64,000 nucleotides of DNA from DASPWW01 sp963841715. Its GTDB lineage: Bacteria > Actinomycetota > Thermoleophilia > Solirubrobacterales > 70-9. The stretch's first letter is position 1. Each line of letters starts with the position of its first letter. This document shows, in pieces, positions 49,855 through 58,033 of the stretch. Position numbers and translations under genes: made by a program. A model generated the notes under the pieces. It was given only the letters and a program-made list of their open reading frames with translations, did not search any database and was not told where the DNA came from. The DNA lies in NCBI GenBank assembly GCA_963841715.1, contig CAWJDP010000002.1, forward strand, positions 1 through 64,000. Reading direction: 5' to 3'.

Positions 49855-50244
49855 ATGGACCTGATCACAGAGCTGACGATCTTCGTGCTCGCCGCGTTCG
49901 TCGGGTTCGAGGTGATCTCGAAGGTGCCGACGACGCTGCACACGCCGCTGATGTCGCAGACGAACGCGATCCACGGGATCGTGATGCTCGGCGGGCTGAT
50001 CGTGATCGGGCTCGCCAACGATCCGGTCGAGGACATCATCGGCGTGATCGCGATCGCGTTCGGCGCGATCAACATCGTCGGCGGGTTCATGGTCACCGAC
50101 CGGATGCTCGGCATGTTCACGCGAAAGCCCAAGCCAAAACCGTCCGCGTCCTCCGCGAGTGAGCCAGGGATGGCGAACGGTGGTGCGGGCGACGGCCCGC
50201 ATGCGGGCGCGGACGGGTCCGACGAGGGTCGGGCTGACAAGTGA
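49855..50244 (+). CDS. pntAB: NAD(P) transhydrogenase alpha subunit, part 2 (membrane)
   Basis: The 129-residue subunit has three to four transmembrane helices, with the conserved HTPLMSQTNAIHGIV segment in the proton channel. A low-complexity, Gly/Ala/Asp-rich tail of about 35 residues is added after KPKPKPSASS. It begins 6 bp after pntAA and its stop overlaps the pntB start (GTGA). Confidence 0.92.
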   Translation: MDLITELTIFVLAAFVGFEVISKVPTTLHTPLMSQTNAIHGIVMLGGLIVIGLANDPVEDIIGVIAIAFGAINIVGGFMVTDRMLGMFTRKPKPKPSASSASEPGMANGGAGDGPHAGADGSDEGRADK

Positions 50245-51656
50245 TAGTCGCGTCGTTCTCGCCCCAGTCCGACTTCGTCCAGGCGTGCTACATCGTCGCC
50301 TTCTCGCTGTTCATCTTCGGGATCCGCCAGGGCACCCACCCGACGACGGCGAAGCGCGGCAACCTGATCGCCGCCGCGGGGATGCTGGTCGCGGTCGCGA
50401 TCACGCTCTCGCTCGACGTGATCGGCAACGGCGGCCTGATCGTGCTCGGGCTGGCGATCGGGAGCGCGGTCGGGATCGTCGCCTCGCGCCGTGTGCAGAT
50501 GACCGCGATGCCGCAGATGGTCGCGCTCTACAACGGCGTCGGCGGCGGCGCCGCGGCGCTGATCTCGTGGGCCGAGTTCCGCCACCAGATCTCCCTCGGA
50601 ACCGACATCCCGCTCGACGTGCTGGTCCCGATCCTGTTCTCGATGGTGATCGGGTCGGTCTCGTTCTGGGGCTCGAACATCGCGTTCGGGAAGCTCCAGG
50701 CGGTGATCCCGTCGAGCCCGGTCCGCTTCCCGGGTCAGCACATCATCAACGGGCTGCTGCTGGTCGCGATCCTTGCCGGCTGCGTCGTCCTCGCCGCGAG
50801 CCACGCCTCCGAGCCGTCACAGGGCCTGTTCATCGCCGTGCTGATCGGGGCCGCCGTGCTCGGGAACCTGTTCGTGCTCCCGATCGGCGGCGCCGACATG
50901 CCGGTCGTGATCTCGCTCCTGAACGCGTTCACGGGCCTCGCCGCCGCCGCGGCCGGGTTCGCGCTCGACAACGTCGTCCTGATCGTCGCCGGGACGCTCG
51001 TCGGCTCCTCGGGAACGATCCTCACGCTCGAGATGTCGCGGGCGATGAACCGCTCGATCGCCAACCTGCTTTTCAGCGGCTTCGGCGCCGCGCCGGCGGG
51101 CGGCGGCGCCACGGGCGAGGAGCGCCCGGTGCGCTCGGTCGGCCCCCAGGACGCGGCGATCTCGCTCGCCTACGCCGACAACGTCGTCATCGTCCCCGGC
51201 TACGGGATGGCGGTCGCCCAGGCCCAACACGCGGTCAAGGAGATGGCAGACGAGCTCGAGAAGCGCGGCGTCAACGTCAACTACGCGATCCACCCCGTCG
51301 CGGGGCGAATGCCGGGGCACATGAACGTGCTCCTCGCCGAGGCCGACGTCCCGTACGAGAAGCTGCGCGAGATGGACGACATCAACCCCGAGATGCCGCA
51401 GACCGACGTCGCCGTCGTGATCGGCGCCAACGACGTCACCAACCCCGCGGCGAAGGACGATCCAAACAGCCCGATCGCCGGGATGCCGATCATCGAGGTC
51501 GACGAGGCGCAGCAGGTGATCGTGATCAAGCGCAGCCTCAGCCCCGGCTTCGCCGGGATCGACAACGAGCTCTTCTACCACGACAAGACAGCGATGCTGT
51601 TCAGTGACGCGAAGGCGGCGGCGCAGGAGATCGCGGCCGAGGTCGAGGAGCTGTAG
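50241..51656 (+). CDS. pntB: NAD(P) transhydrogenase beta subunit
   Basis: The 471-residue subunit has about eight or nine transmembrane helices followed by a soluble NADP(H)-binding domain with VIVPGYGMAVAQAQHAVKEM and HPVAGRMPGHMNVLLAEA. It completes the proton-translocating transhydrogenase. GTG 50241 overlaps the pntAB stop. The C-terminal IDNELFYHDKTAMLFSDAK is standard. Confidence 0.95.
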   Translation: MIVASFSPQSDFVQACYIVAFSLFIFGIRQGTHPTTAKRGNLIAAAGMLVAVAITLSLDVIGNGGLIVLGLAIGSAVGIVASRRVQMTAMPQMVALYNGVGGGAAALISWAEFRHQISLGTDIPLDVLVPILFSMVIGSVSFWGSNIAFGKLQAVIPSSPVRFPGQHIINGLLLVAILAGCVVLAASHASEPSQGLFIAVLIGAAVLGNLFVLPIGGADMPVVISLLNAFTGLAAAAAGFALDNVVLIVAGTLVGSSGTILTLEMSRAMNRSIANLLFSGFGAAPAGGGATGEERPVRSVGPQDAAISLAYADNVVIVPGYGMAVAQAQHAVKEMADELEKRGVNVNYAIHPVAGRMPGHMNVLLAEADVPYEKLREMDDINPEMPQTDVAVVIGANDVTNPAAKDDPNSPIAGMPIIEVDEAQQVIVIKRSLSPGFAGIDNELFYHDKTAMLFSDAKAAAQEIAAEVEEL

Positions 51657-51669
51657 CGAGGACGGGCCG

Positions 51670-51906
51670 CTAGTCGCGGCTGCGGACACGCGGCAGAAGC
51701 CAGCCGATCAGGGCGCCGATCACCGCCGCGCCGAGCAGGGCGATGATCAGCGGCGCCTTGATGCTGGTCAGGAACAAAAAGTCGATGCTGACCTGCTGCG
51801 AGTTCTGGAGCACGAATATCGCGAGCACGATGATCAGCACGATCACCGTCCAGCGCTTCCAGTTGGAAGTCCTCTGAGCGCCCCCCGCTGTTCCCGTGTC
51901 GGCCAT
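51670..51906 (-). CDS. LapA/DUF1049 membrane protein
   Basis: The 78-residue protein has two transmembrane helices separated by FVLQNSQQVSIDFLF, the LapA (DUF1049) signature. A charged N terminus and a short RSRD tail face the cytoplasm. LapA-like proteins help assemble lipopolysaccharide in Gram-negatives; in actinobacteria their role is unclear. It converges on pntB with a 13-bp gap. Confidence 0.85.
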   Translation of the reverse strand: MADTGTAGGAQRTSNWKRWTVIVLIIVLAIFVLQNSQQVSIDFLFLTSIKAPLIIALLGAAVIGALIGWLLPRVRSRD

Positions 51907-52002
51907 TCGCGGCCGACTCTAACACCGGGATTGTTCGCGCCGCGTCCGCGTCTTGGCACAGAAGCGGGGCGCCCTTGCGCGCCACGGCATTAGCCTCGAG
52001 GC

Positions 52003-52872
52003 GTGAAGCGGGCGCACGGGCAGGCTCTTGTGGAGTGGGTTGGGTTGATCCTGCTCGTTGCGCTGATCCTGCTCGCGGGGTTGTCGATCGTCAGGCCGCG
52101 GCTCCCCGGCGCGCTCGCGGGGACGATCGCCGACAAGCTCACCTGCGCAGTTCGGCTCTCCGACGCCTGCGACACGGACTCCGGGCTCGTCTCCGCGTAC
52201 GGGCCCGAGCTCGCCGCCGAGTTGTCGGCGAACGCCCCCGAGATCGCCTACGAGAAGGGAAGCACCGCGGTCCCCGTGGACTTCCGCTCCTGCCGCGGAG
52301 CGGGGTGCGGGAACGGCCCGGACAGCGGCGCCGTGTGGCGCTCGAACACCGGCGAGCCGGCCGTCGCGTTCACCCACGTCGTCGACTGCCGCCCCGGATC
52401 CGACCACTCCGGCTACGACTGCGCGGACGGGCGCGCCGGCCACGTCTACATCCAGTACTGGCTCTACTACGAAGACAGCTCTAGCCTGCGCGACGTTCCT
52501 GGCAAGGTCGGCTTCCACCAGGACGATTGGGAGAGCTACCAGGTCAGGCTCGGCGACCGCGGCGTCGCCTCGCGCGCGAGTTCGCACCATGGCTACGACT
52601 ACGACGGCGGGCCGACGAGCTGGCTATCCGACGCCGGCGTCCTCCCGCGAAGCGCATGGGGCAAGTCGACCGGCCGCCTGTTCGTCTCCGGCGGAAGCCA
52701 CGCCGGCCACGTCCACGGCTCGGGCGGCCGATCGAGCCGCTGGACCCCGCGCGGCAAGCTGCGGCTGATCCCGATCGAGTCCCTCGACGGCCGCGCACGC
52801 GCCGAGCCGTTTGCGATCGCCCCTCCGTGGCGAAAGGAGGTCTACCGGGACCCCGAATCCGAGGAGACATGA
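52003..52872 (+). CDS. Prepilin-like N terminus fused to an extracellular domain
   Basis: The 289-residue protein begins HGQALVEWVGLILLVALILLA, a TadE/pilin-like hydrophobic helix with a charged start. It is followed by about 250 residues that look secreted: four or more cysteines, HVYIQYWLYYEDSS, HQDDWESYQVRL and SSHHGYDYDG. The QYW/HxDDWE pattern recalls Vps62/NPP1-like domains. The start MKRAHGQALVEW could be a prepilin peptidase site. The call is moderately sure; the function is unknown. Confidence 0.7.
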   Translation: MKRAHGQALVEWVGLILLVALILLAGLSIVRPRLPGALAGTIADKLTCAVRLSDACDTDSGLVSAYGPELAAELSANAPEIAYEKGSTAVPVDFRSCRGAGCGNGPDSGAVWRSNTGEPAVAFTHVVDCRPGSDHSGYDCADGRAGHVYIQYWLYYEDSSSLRDVPGKVGFHQDDWESYQVRLGDRGVASRASSHHGYDYDGGPTSWLSDAGVLPRSAWGKSTGRLFVSGGSHAGHVHGSGGRSSRWTPRGKLRLIPIESLDGRARAEPFAIAPPWRKEVYRDPESEET

Positions 52873-53254
52873 CAGGAACACCCGCCTGCCAGGCGCCTCG
52901 CAATCGGGCTTAACTACTGCTGCAGCCCGGCGGCTTCGAGGGCTGCTCGCGATCAAGGAACCATTGAGCGCGCGCAAGCCTGCCCCGGGGAACCCAAGAA
53001 CGCCGTAGATCGTGAACTCCACCGGCGCTTCCCCGCCGCGCAGCTGGATCGAGCGCGGATTGCCGACGACGAGCGTGTCGCCCACGTCGATGATCTCCCA
53101 CTCTTGCGGCCGCGAGGGGGAGGTGCCCCATATCTCCTCCGCCTGCATGTAGAAGTCGCGCGCTGAAGCGCCTCCACATTCTCCTGCGACATCGCCCGTG
53201 CAGTATCGAGGCCCCTCGGTTTCGCGGCCCCCAGCCCACGGCCGCTTCGAGCCT
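52873..53254. other. 382-bp region with no intact gene
   Basis: The gap between the prepilin-like fusion and the universal stress protein holds the decayed SnoaL-like gene on the minus strand and little else. Longer open frames here run antisense into the neighbouring gene and lack good starts. Confidence 0.5.
52910..53192 (-). pseudogene. Decayed SnoaL-like (NTF2-fold) gene
   Basis: The minus-strand ATG at 53192 opens MSQENVEALQRA, the standard start of many actinobacterial SnoaL-like proteins, with AGGAG inside the frame start. After a GCGCGCG run the sensible reading shifts frame: RDFYMQAEEIWGTS, then EWEIIDVGDTLVVGNPRSIQ. The rest of the domain is missing or scrambled. A frameshift plus internal loss makes this a remnant. 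Confidence 0.55.
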
Positions 53255-53665
53255 CTAGGTCGTCTTCACCACGAAAACCGAGCAGGGCGCTTTGTGCGTC
53301 ACGGTGTTCGGCACGCTGCCGAGCACGCGCCTACCCATTCCCCTGTTGCCGATCACGAGGACATCCGCTCCGCACTTCGTGGCCAGACGGACCAGCACGT
53401 CGGCCGGGTCGCCCTCGTCCACGAGCGTTTTGCACACGATCCCGTCGCGTTTCAGGTCTTCCTCGGTCCTGGCCAGGATCTCGCGGGTGCGGGCCGACGG
53501 GCTCGTGGCCCACTGTGCCTCGTCGGGCTCGTCTGCCGGCACGTCCTGAAACGCGCTGAGGAGCACCAGCTCCGAGTCGAAGCGCTGCGCCATCCCAGCA
53601 GCCACCTTGACCGCCTCGGCGGCGGTCGATGAACCGTCGGTTCCAACAGCCACGGTGGAGATCAT
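53255..53665 (-). CDS. Universal stress protein (UspA family)
   Basis: The 136-residue protein has the Usp fold with STVAVGTDGSSTAAEAV at the start and the ATP-binding GNRGMGRRVLGSVPNTVTHK near the end (G-2x-G-9x-G-S/T type). It likely binds ATP. ATG 53665 is preferred to longer frames; GATACT lies 9 nt upstream, suggesting a near-leaderless message. It is divergent from the alpha/beta hydrolase gene. Confidence 0.92.
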   Translation of the reverse strand: MISTVAVGTDGSSTAAEAVKVAAGMAQRFDSELVLLSAFQDVPADEPDEAQWATSPSARTREILARTEEDLKRDGIVCKTLVDEGDPADVLVRLATKCGADVLVIGNRGMGRRVLGSVPNTVTHKAPCSVFVVKTT

Positions 53666-53807
53666 CTGCCCCGGAGTATCCTCCGGCGCGACCATTCGTG
53701 TCGGGCGGGAGCCATGGCTGCACATCGCTGAGCTCGCGCGCCGCGGGACGCGTCATCTGGACGATCCCGCCCTATACCGTCGGTCGCTAACTGATGCGCA
53801 GCGGGGT

Positions 53808-54803
53808 ATGAACAGGGGAGCGGGTACAGGGGTGAGGCGCCGGCCCGGGGCACGGCTGCTCGCCGCGGCGGCCGCCGCCGGACTGATCTGGGCCGCGCCC
53901 GCATGGGCCGATGCCCAGCGGACGACGACGGGCTCACCCTCAAGGTCAAGGGCCAACGCGGCGCACGGCACCCTCGCCCGACGCGTGAAGATTCGCGGTG
54001 GCCGCAAGCTGTGGCTCGAGTGCCGGGGCAGCGGCAGCCCCACGGTGATCCTCGAGGCCGGCACCGGCGATCTGGCCCAGATCTGGAGCGAGCCACCGAC
54101 CGGGCCGGGGCGGGCGGTCTTCCCGGCCGTCGCCCGGTTCACGCGCGTGTGCGCCTACGACCGCCCTGGAACGTACCTGCTCCCCCACACCCCGAGCCGC
54201 AGCGACCCCGTCGCGATGCCGCGAACCGCGCTCGACATAGCCCGCGACCTCAACGCGCTCGTGCGGGCGGCACACATCCGGGGCCCCCGCGTCCTGGTCG
54301 GTCACTCGTTTGGCGGCATGGTCATGCGCCTGTACGCGACCACCCATCCGAGCAAGGTTGCCGGATTGGTCTCGGTCGACGCCCAGAACGAGGACTTCGT
54401 CGCGGCCTACAAGCGGTTCCTCTCGCCGGAGCAGTACACAGCCGCCGTGCTCAACCCAGGTCTCCCGCCTGGGTTGGAGGACTACGCCGACGCCGAGCGC
54501 CTCGACCTCGAGGCGAGCGCCGCCCAGATGCACCAGGCGCAGGCCGACACGCCGCTGCGCAAGATGCCGCTCACCGTTCTCACGCATTCCCGCACGCTTC
54601 CGAACCCGTTCGGGTTCCCATCGGACTGGCCGATCGCCGAGCTCGAGCAGGCTTTCCAGGCCTCGCAGGACAGGCTGGCCGATCTCGTCCCGGGTGCGCA
54701 CCTCGTGGTCGCCGCGAACAGCGGGCACTACATTCAGCTCGACCAGCCCGGGTTGGTCACCGACGCGATTCGCGGAGTCGTCCGCAAGGTGCGCCGGCGC
54801 TGA
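53808..54803 (+). CDS. Secreted alpha/beta hydrolase
   Basis: The 331-residue protein has a signal peptide (RLLAAAAAAGLIWAAPAWA). Its alpha/beta hydrolase landmarks are VILEAGTGD (oxyanion region), VCAYDRPGTYL, the nucleophile VGHSFGGMV and a late His in ANSGHYIQLDQP. The family includes esterases and proline-iminopeptidase-like enzymes; the substrate is unknown. ATG 53808 is chosen since it places the signal peptide correctly. Confidence 0.85.
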   Translation: MNRGAGTGVRRRPGARLLAAAAAAGLIWAAPAWADAQRTTTGSPSRSRANAAHGTLARRVKIRGGRKLWLECRGSGSPTVILEAGTGDLAQIWSEPPTGPGRAVFPAVARFTRVCAYDRPGTYLLPHTPSRSDPVAMPRTALDIARDLNALVRAAHIRGPRVLVGHSFGGMVMRLYATTHPSKVAGLVSVDAQNEDFVAAYKRFLSPEQYTAAVLNPGLPPGLEDYADAERLDLEASAAQMHQAQADTPLRKMPLTVLTHSRTLPNPFGFPSDWPIAELEQAFQASQDRLADLVPGAHLVVAANSGHYIQLDQPGLVTDAIRGVVRKVRRR

Positions 54804-54832
54804 GCCAGCACGAAGGGGGCGACGACCCGGAG

Positions 54833-55600
54833 CTAGCGCGGCGGCATCCGCAGGGCGCCGTCGATGCGGATCGTCTCGGCGTTCAGCATCGGGTTCTCGG
54901 CGATATGGACGGCGAGGGCGGCGAACTCCTCCGAGCGGCCGAGCCGGCTCGGGAACGGGATCTGGGCCGCGAGCGCCTGGCGCGCGTCCTCGGGGAGGGC
55001 GCCGAGCAGCGGGGTGTCGAAGGTCCCGGGCGCGATCGTGACGACGCGGATGCCGCGGCCGGCGAGGTCGCGCGCCGCGGGAAGCGTCATCCCGACGATC
55101 CCGCCCTTCGAGGCCGAGTAGGCGACCTGGCCGATCTGGCCGTCGAAGGCAGCCGTCGAGGCGGTGTTTACGCACACCCCGCGCTCGCCGTCGTCGTTCG
55201 GCTCGTTCTCGTTCATCGCCGTCGCCGCGAGCCGCAGCACGTTGAACGTCCCGATCAGGTTCACCCTGAGCACGTTCTCGAAGATCTGGAGGTCGTGGGG
55301 GCCGCGCTTGCCCGCCGTGCGCTGAGCCCAGCCGATACCCGCGCAGCAGATCGAGATCCGAAGTCCGCCGTCGAGCTCGGCCGCCGCGCCGACCGCGGCC
55401 TGGACCGCGTCCTCCTCGGACACGTTCGCCTCCACGAATCGGGCGTCGTCGCCGAGCTCCGAGGCGAGCGCCTCGCCCTTCTCGGCGTTGAGGTCGGCGA
55501 TCACGACGCGGGCGCCGCGCTCGTGCAAGAGGCGCGTCGTCGCCTCTCCAAGGCCGGACGCGCCCCCGGCGACGAGCGCGCCTGCTCCCTCGACGTTCAT
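54833..55600 (-). CDS. Short-chain dehydrogenase, 3-hydroxyacyl-CoA dehydrogenase type 2-like
   Basis: The 255-residue SDR has the cofactor loop VAGGASGLGEATTRLL, the Asp of VVIADLNAEK (NAD preference), catalytic Ser in NTASTAAFDG and YSASK. It resembles type 2 3-hydroxyacyl-CoA dehydrogenase. The final IRIDGALRMPPR matches that group. It probably acts in beta-oxidation of branched or steroid-like substrates. It is divergent from egtB. Confidence 0.9.
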   Translation of the reverse strand: MNVEGAGALVAGGASGLGEATTRLLHERGARVVIADLNAEKGEALASELGDDARFVEANVSEEDAVQAAVGAAAELDGGLRISICCAGIGWAQRTAGKRGPHDLQIFENVLRVNLIGTFNVLRLAATAMNENEPNDDGERGVCVNTASTAAFDGQIGQVAYSASKGGIVGMTLPAARDLAGRGIRVVTIAPGTFDTPLLGALPEDARQALAAQIPFPSRLGRSEEFAALAVHIAENPMLNAETIRIDGALRMPPR

Positions 55601-55680
55601 TAGGTCCGGCAGCCTAGTGCGTTCGCGCCTGTGTGGAGCCGATCCGCAATCGCGTAGGCCGCTCTCGCTAGCCTTTCCGC

Positions 55681-56889
55681 ATCGCCGCCCCCGCGCAGGC
55701 CACTATCAAGGACGCCCTAGCGGACCGCCTGGCCGAGGCGCGACGGCGCACCCTTGTGCTGATCGAGCCGCTCTCCGAGGAGCAGCTCAACCGCGTCTAT
55801 TCGCCGATCCTCAGCCCGCTCGCCTGGGACCTCGGCCACATCGCCAACTTCGAGGAGCTGTGGCTGGTCCAGAACATCGGCGGGCGCGAGCCGCTGCGCG
55901 GCGAGCTCGGTCGCTTCTACGACGCGATCGAGAACCCGCGCAAGACGCGCGGCGAGCTTCCGATCCTGAAGGGCGCTGACTGCCTCTCCTACCTCGACGA
56001 GGTTCGCGCCCGCACCCTCGAGGTTCTCGGCGAGATCGACCTCGACTCGGGCGAGCCGCTGCTCGAGGACGCGTTCATCTACGAGATGCTGCTCGCGCAC
56101 GAGCACCAGCACAACGAAACGATGCTGCAGCTGTTCCAGATGATGGATCGCTACGAGCCCGTCGAAACCGATTCCGGCCCGGCGGCCGAGCCCGTCGCCG
56201 ACGGCCCGGACATGGTCCATGTCGACGGCGGCGAATACGAGATCGGCGCCGAGGCCCGGGGCTTCGCGTACGACAACGAGCGTCCCCGGCATGCTCGCGA
56301 GGTCGATTCGTTCTGGATCGACCGCACGCCGGTGTCGAACGCCGACTACGCCGCGTTCGTCGACGAGACCGGCGCCGAGGCGCCGATGTACTGGAGGCGC
56401 AACGGCGGCGGCGACTGGACCGACACCGCGATGGGCCGAGGCGAGCCGGTCGACCCTGACCTTCCGGTGATCCATGTCTCGTGGAACGAGGCCGACGCGT
56501 TCGCGCGCTGGGCAGGCAAGCGACTCCCGACTGAGTTCGAATGGGAGGCCGCCGCGACCGGGTCCGAGATCGAGCGCGCGAACCTCGACCAGCTCGCGTT
56601 CGGGTGCGCGCCGTGTGGCGCCTACGCCGACGGCGCCGCCGACTGCGGCGCGGTGCAGATGCTCGGCGACGTCTGGGAGTGGACCTCGTCCGACTTCGAG
56701 GCCTATCCGGGGTTCCGGGCCTTCCCGTATCCCGAGTACTCCGAGGTCTTCTTCGGCGACGCCTACAAGGTCCTGCGCGGAGGGGCGTGGGCGGCACGCC
56801 GCAACGTGATCAGGCCGAGCTTCCGCAATTGGGACCTGCCCGAGCGGCGGCAGATATTCGCGGGGGTCAGATGTGCACGCGACGAGTGA
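55681..56889 (+). CDS. egtB: Ergothioneine sulfoxide synthase EgtB
   Basis: The enzyme joins a DinB-like N-terminal domain (SPLAWDLGHIANFEELW, then AHEHQHNETM, giving the iron-binding histidines) to an FGE-sulfatase domain (VSWNEADAFARWAGKRLPTE and GDVWEWTSSDF). It adds cysteine or glutamylcysteine sulfur to trimethylhistidine. The conserved N terminus begins near ALADRLAEARRRTLVLIEPL, before the first standard start (GTG 55756). The only candidate at the right place is ATC 55681, 6 nt after TAGCCT. egtD follows. Confidence 0.9.
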   Translation: MAAPAQATIKDALADRLAEARRRTLVLIEPLSEEQLNRVYSPILSPLAWDLGHIANFEELWLVQNIGGREPLRGELGRFYDAIENPRKTRGELPILKGADCLSYLDEVRARTLEVLGEIDLDSGEPLLEDAFIYEMLLAHEHQHNETMLQLFQMMDRYEPVETDSGPAAEPVADGPDMVHVDGGEYEIGAEARGFAYDNERPRHAREVDSFWIDRTPVSNADYAAFVDETGAEAPMYWRRNGGGDWTDTAMGRGEPVDPDLPVIHVSWNEADAFARWAGKRLPTEFEWEAAATGSEIERANLDQLAFGCAPCGAYADGAADCGAVQMLGDVWEWTSSDFEAYPGFRAFPYPEYSEVFFGDAYKVLRGGAWAARRNVIRPSFRNWDLPERRQIFAGVRCARDE

Positions 56890-56911
56890 TCCGGGCAGGG
56901 ACGGTCCGCGT

Positions 56912-57931
56912 ATGGGATCCAGCGTGGAGCCGGTAACCGCAACCGAGCAGGTGACGATCGACGTCCACCTGCCCGAAGGGGGAGTGCTGTCGGACCTCTC
57001 CGCGGACGCTCGCGACGGGCTCTCGCGGAGCTTCAAGGAGCTGCCGCCGAAGTACTTCTACGACGAGCGCGGCTCGCGCCTGTTCGAGGAGATCACCGAG
57101 CTCCCCGAGTACTACCCGACGCGCGCCGAGCGCGCGATCCTCGAGAACCACGCCGATGAGATCGTCGACGCCGCCTCGCCGCAGGCGCTGATCGAGCTCG
57201 GCTCGGGGTCGGCATCGAAGACGCGATGCCTGCTCGACGCGATGCGCGGCGCCGAGTGCCTCGAGACCTATGTCCCGGTCGACATCTCGGAGGAGATCAC
57301 GCGCGAGACCGCGGCGACGCTCGTCCGCGAGTACCCCGGGCTGCGCGTCCACGGGCTGATTTGCGACTTCGACCGCCATCTCGAGCGCCTGCCGGACGGC
57401 AACGACCGCCGCCTGATCGCGTTCCTCGGCGGGACGATCGGCAACTTCCCGCCCGACAGCCGCCACGAGTTCCTCGGGCGCCTGCGCGAGATGATGGAGC
57501 CCGGCGACGGGCTGCTCCTCGGCACCGACCTGGTCAAGGACCGCGACCGCCTCGAGGCCGCCTACAACGACTCCGCCGGCGTCACCGCCGAGTTCAACAA
57601 GAACGTGCTCAGGGTGCTCAACCGCGAGCTCGGCGCCGATTTCGATCCCGACTCGTTCGAGCACAGGGCCTCTTGGGACGCCGACGAGGAGCGGATCGAC
57701 ATCCGCCTGCAATCGCAGGACGACCAGACCGTGCGCATCCCGGCGATCGACATGGACGTCGAGTTCGCCGACGGCGAGGAGATGCGAACCGAGATCTCGT
57801 GCAAGTTCACGCGCGAGCGCCTCGAGGAGATCTACGCCGGGGCCGAGCTCGAGCTCGCGGGCTGGTGGACCGACCCCGACGACCTCTTCTCGCTCAGCCT
57901 TGCCCGGCCGGCCGACGGCGCCGCGAGCTAG
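56912..57931 (+). CDS. egtD: L-histidine N-alpha-methyltransferase EgtD
   Basis: The 339-residue enzyme trimethylates histidine to hercynine using SAM. Key features are KYFYDERGSRLFEEITELPE, the SAM loop IELGSGSASKTR, LGGTIGNF and FNKNVLRVLNREL. ATG 56912 is used; a GTG at 56873 would overlap egtB. Together with egtB it makes ergothioneine sulfoxide. EgtA, EgtC and EgtE genes are not in the window and may lie elsewhere or be replaced. Confidence 0.95.
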   Translation: MGSSVEPVTATEQVTIDVHLPEGGVLSDLSADARDGLSRSFKELPPKYFYDERGSRLFEEITELPEYYPTRAERAILENHADEIVDAASPQALIELGSGSASKTRCLLDAMRGAECLETYVPVDISEEITRETAATLVREYPGLRVHGLICDFDRHLERLPDGNDRRLIAFLGGTIGNFPPDSRHEFLGRLREMMEPGDGLLLGTDLVKDRDRLEAAYNDSAGVTAEFNKNVLRVLNRELGADFDPDSFEHRASWDADEERIDIRLQSQDDQTVRIPAIDMDVEFADGEEMRTEISCKFTRERLEEIYAGAELELAGWWTDPDDLFSLSLARPADGAAS

Positions 57932-58033
57932 CGCATCCGACACTGCCGTTCAATTGCGCTTCGCCCGGCCGAGGCTGGACTGGTTCGACCTAGACTGAGT
58001 CGCCGAAGCTGATCAGGAAATCGTGAAGCGCGA

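Noticed and set aside
50145..50212. CCGTCCGCG / CGCGGACGG inverted repeat in the pntAB tail
   Set aside because: The arms are about 50 nt apart with no match to the conserved loop core, so it is not a copy of the stem-loop repeat.
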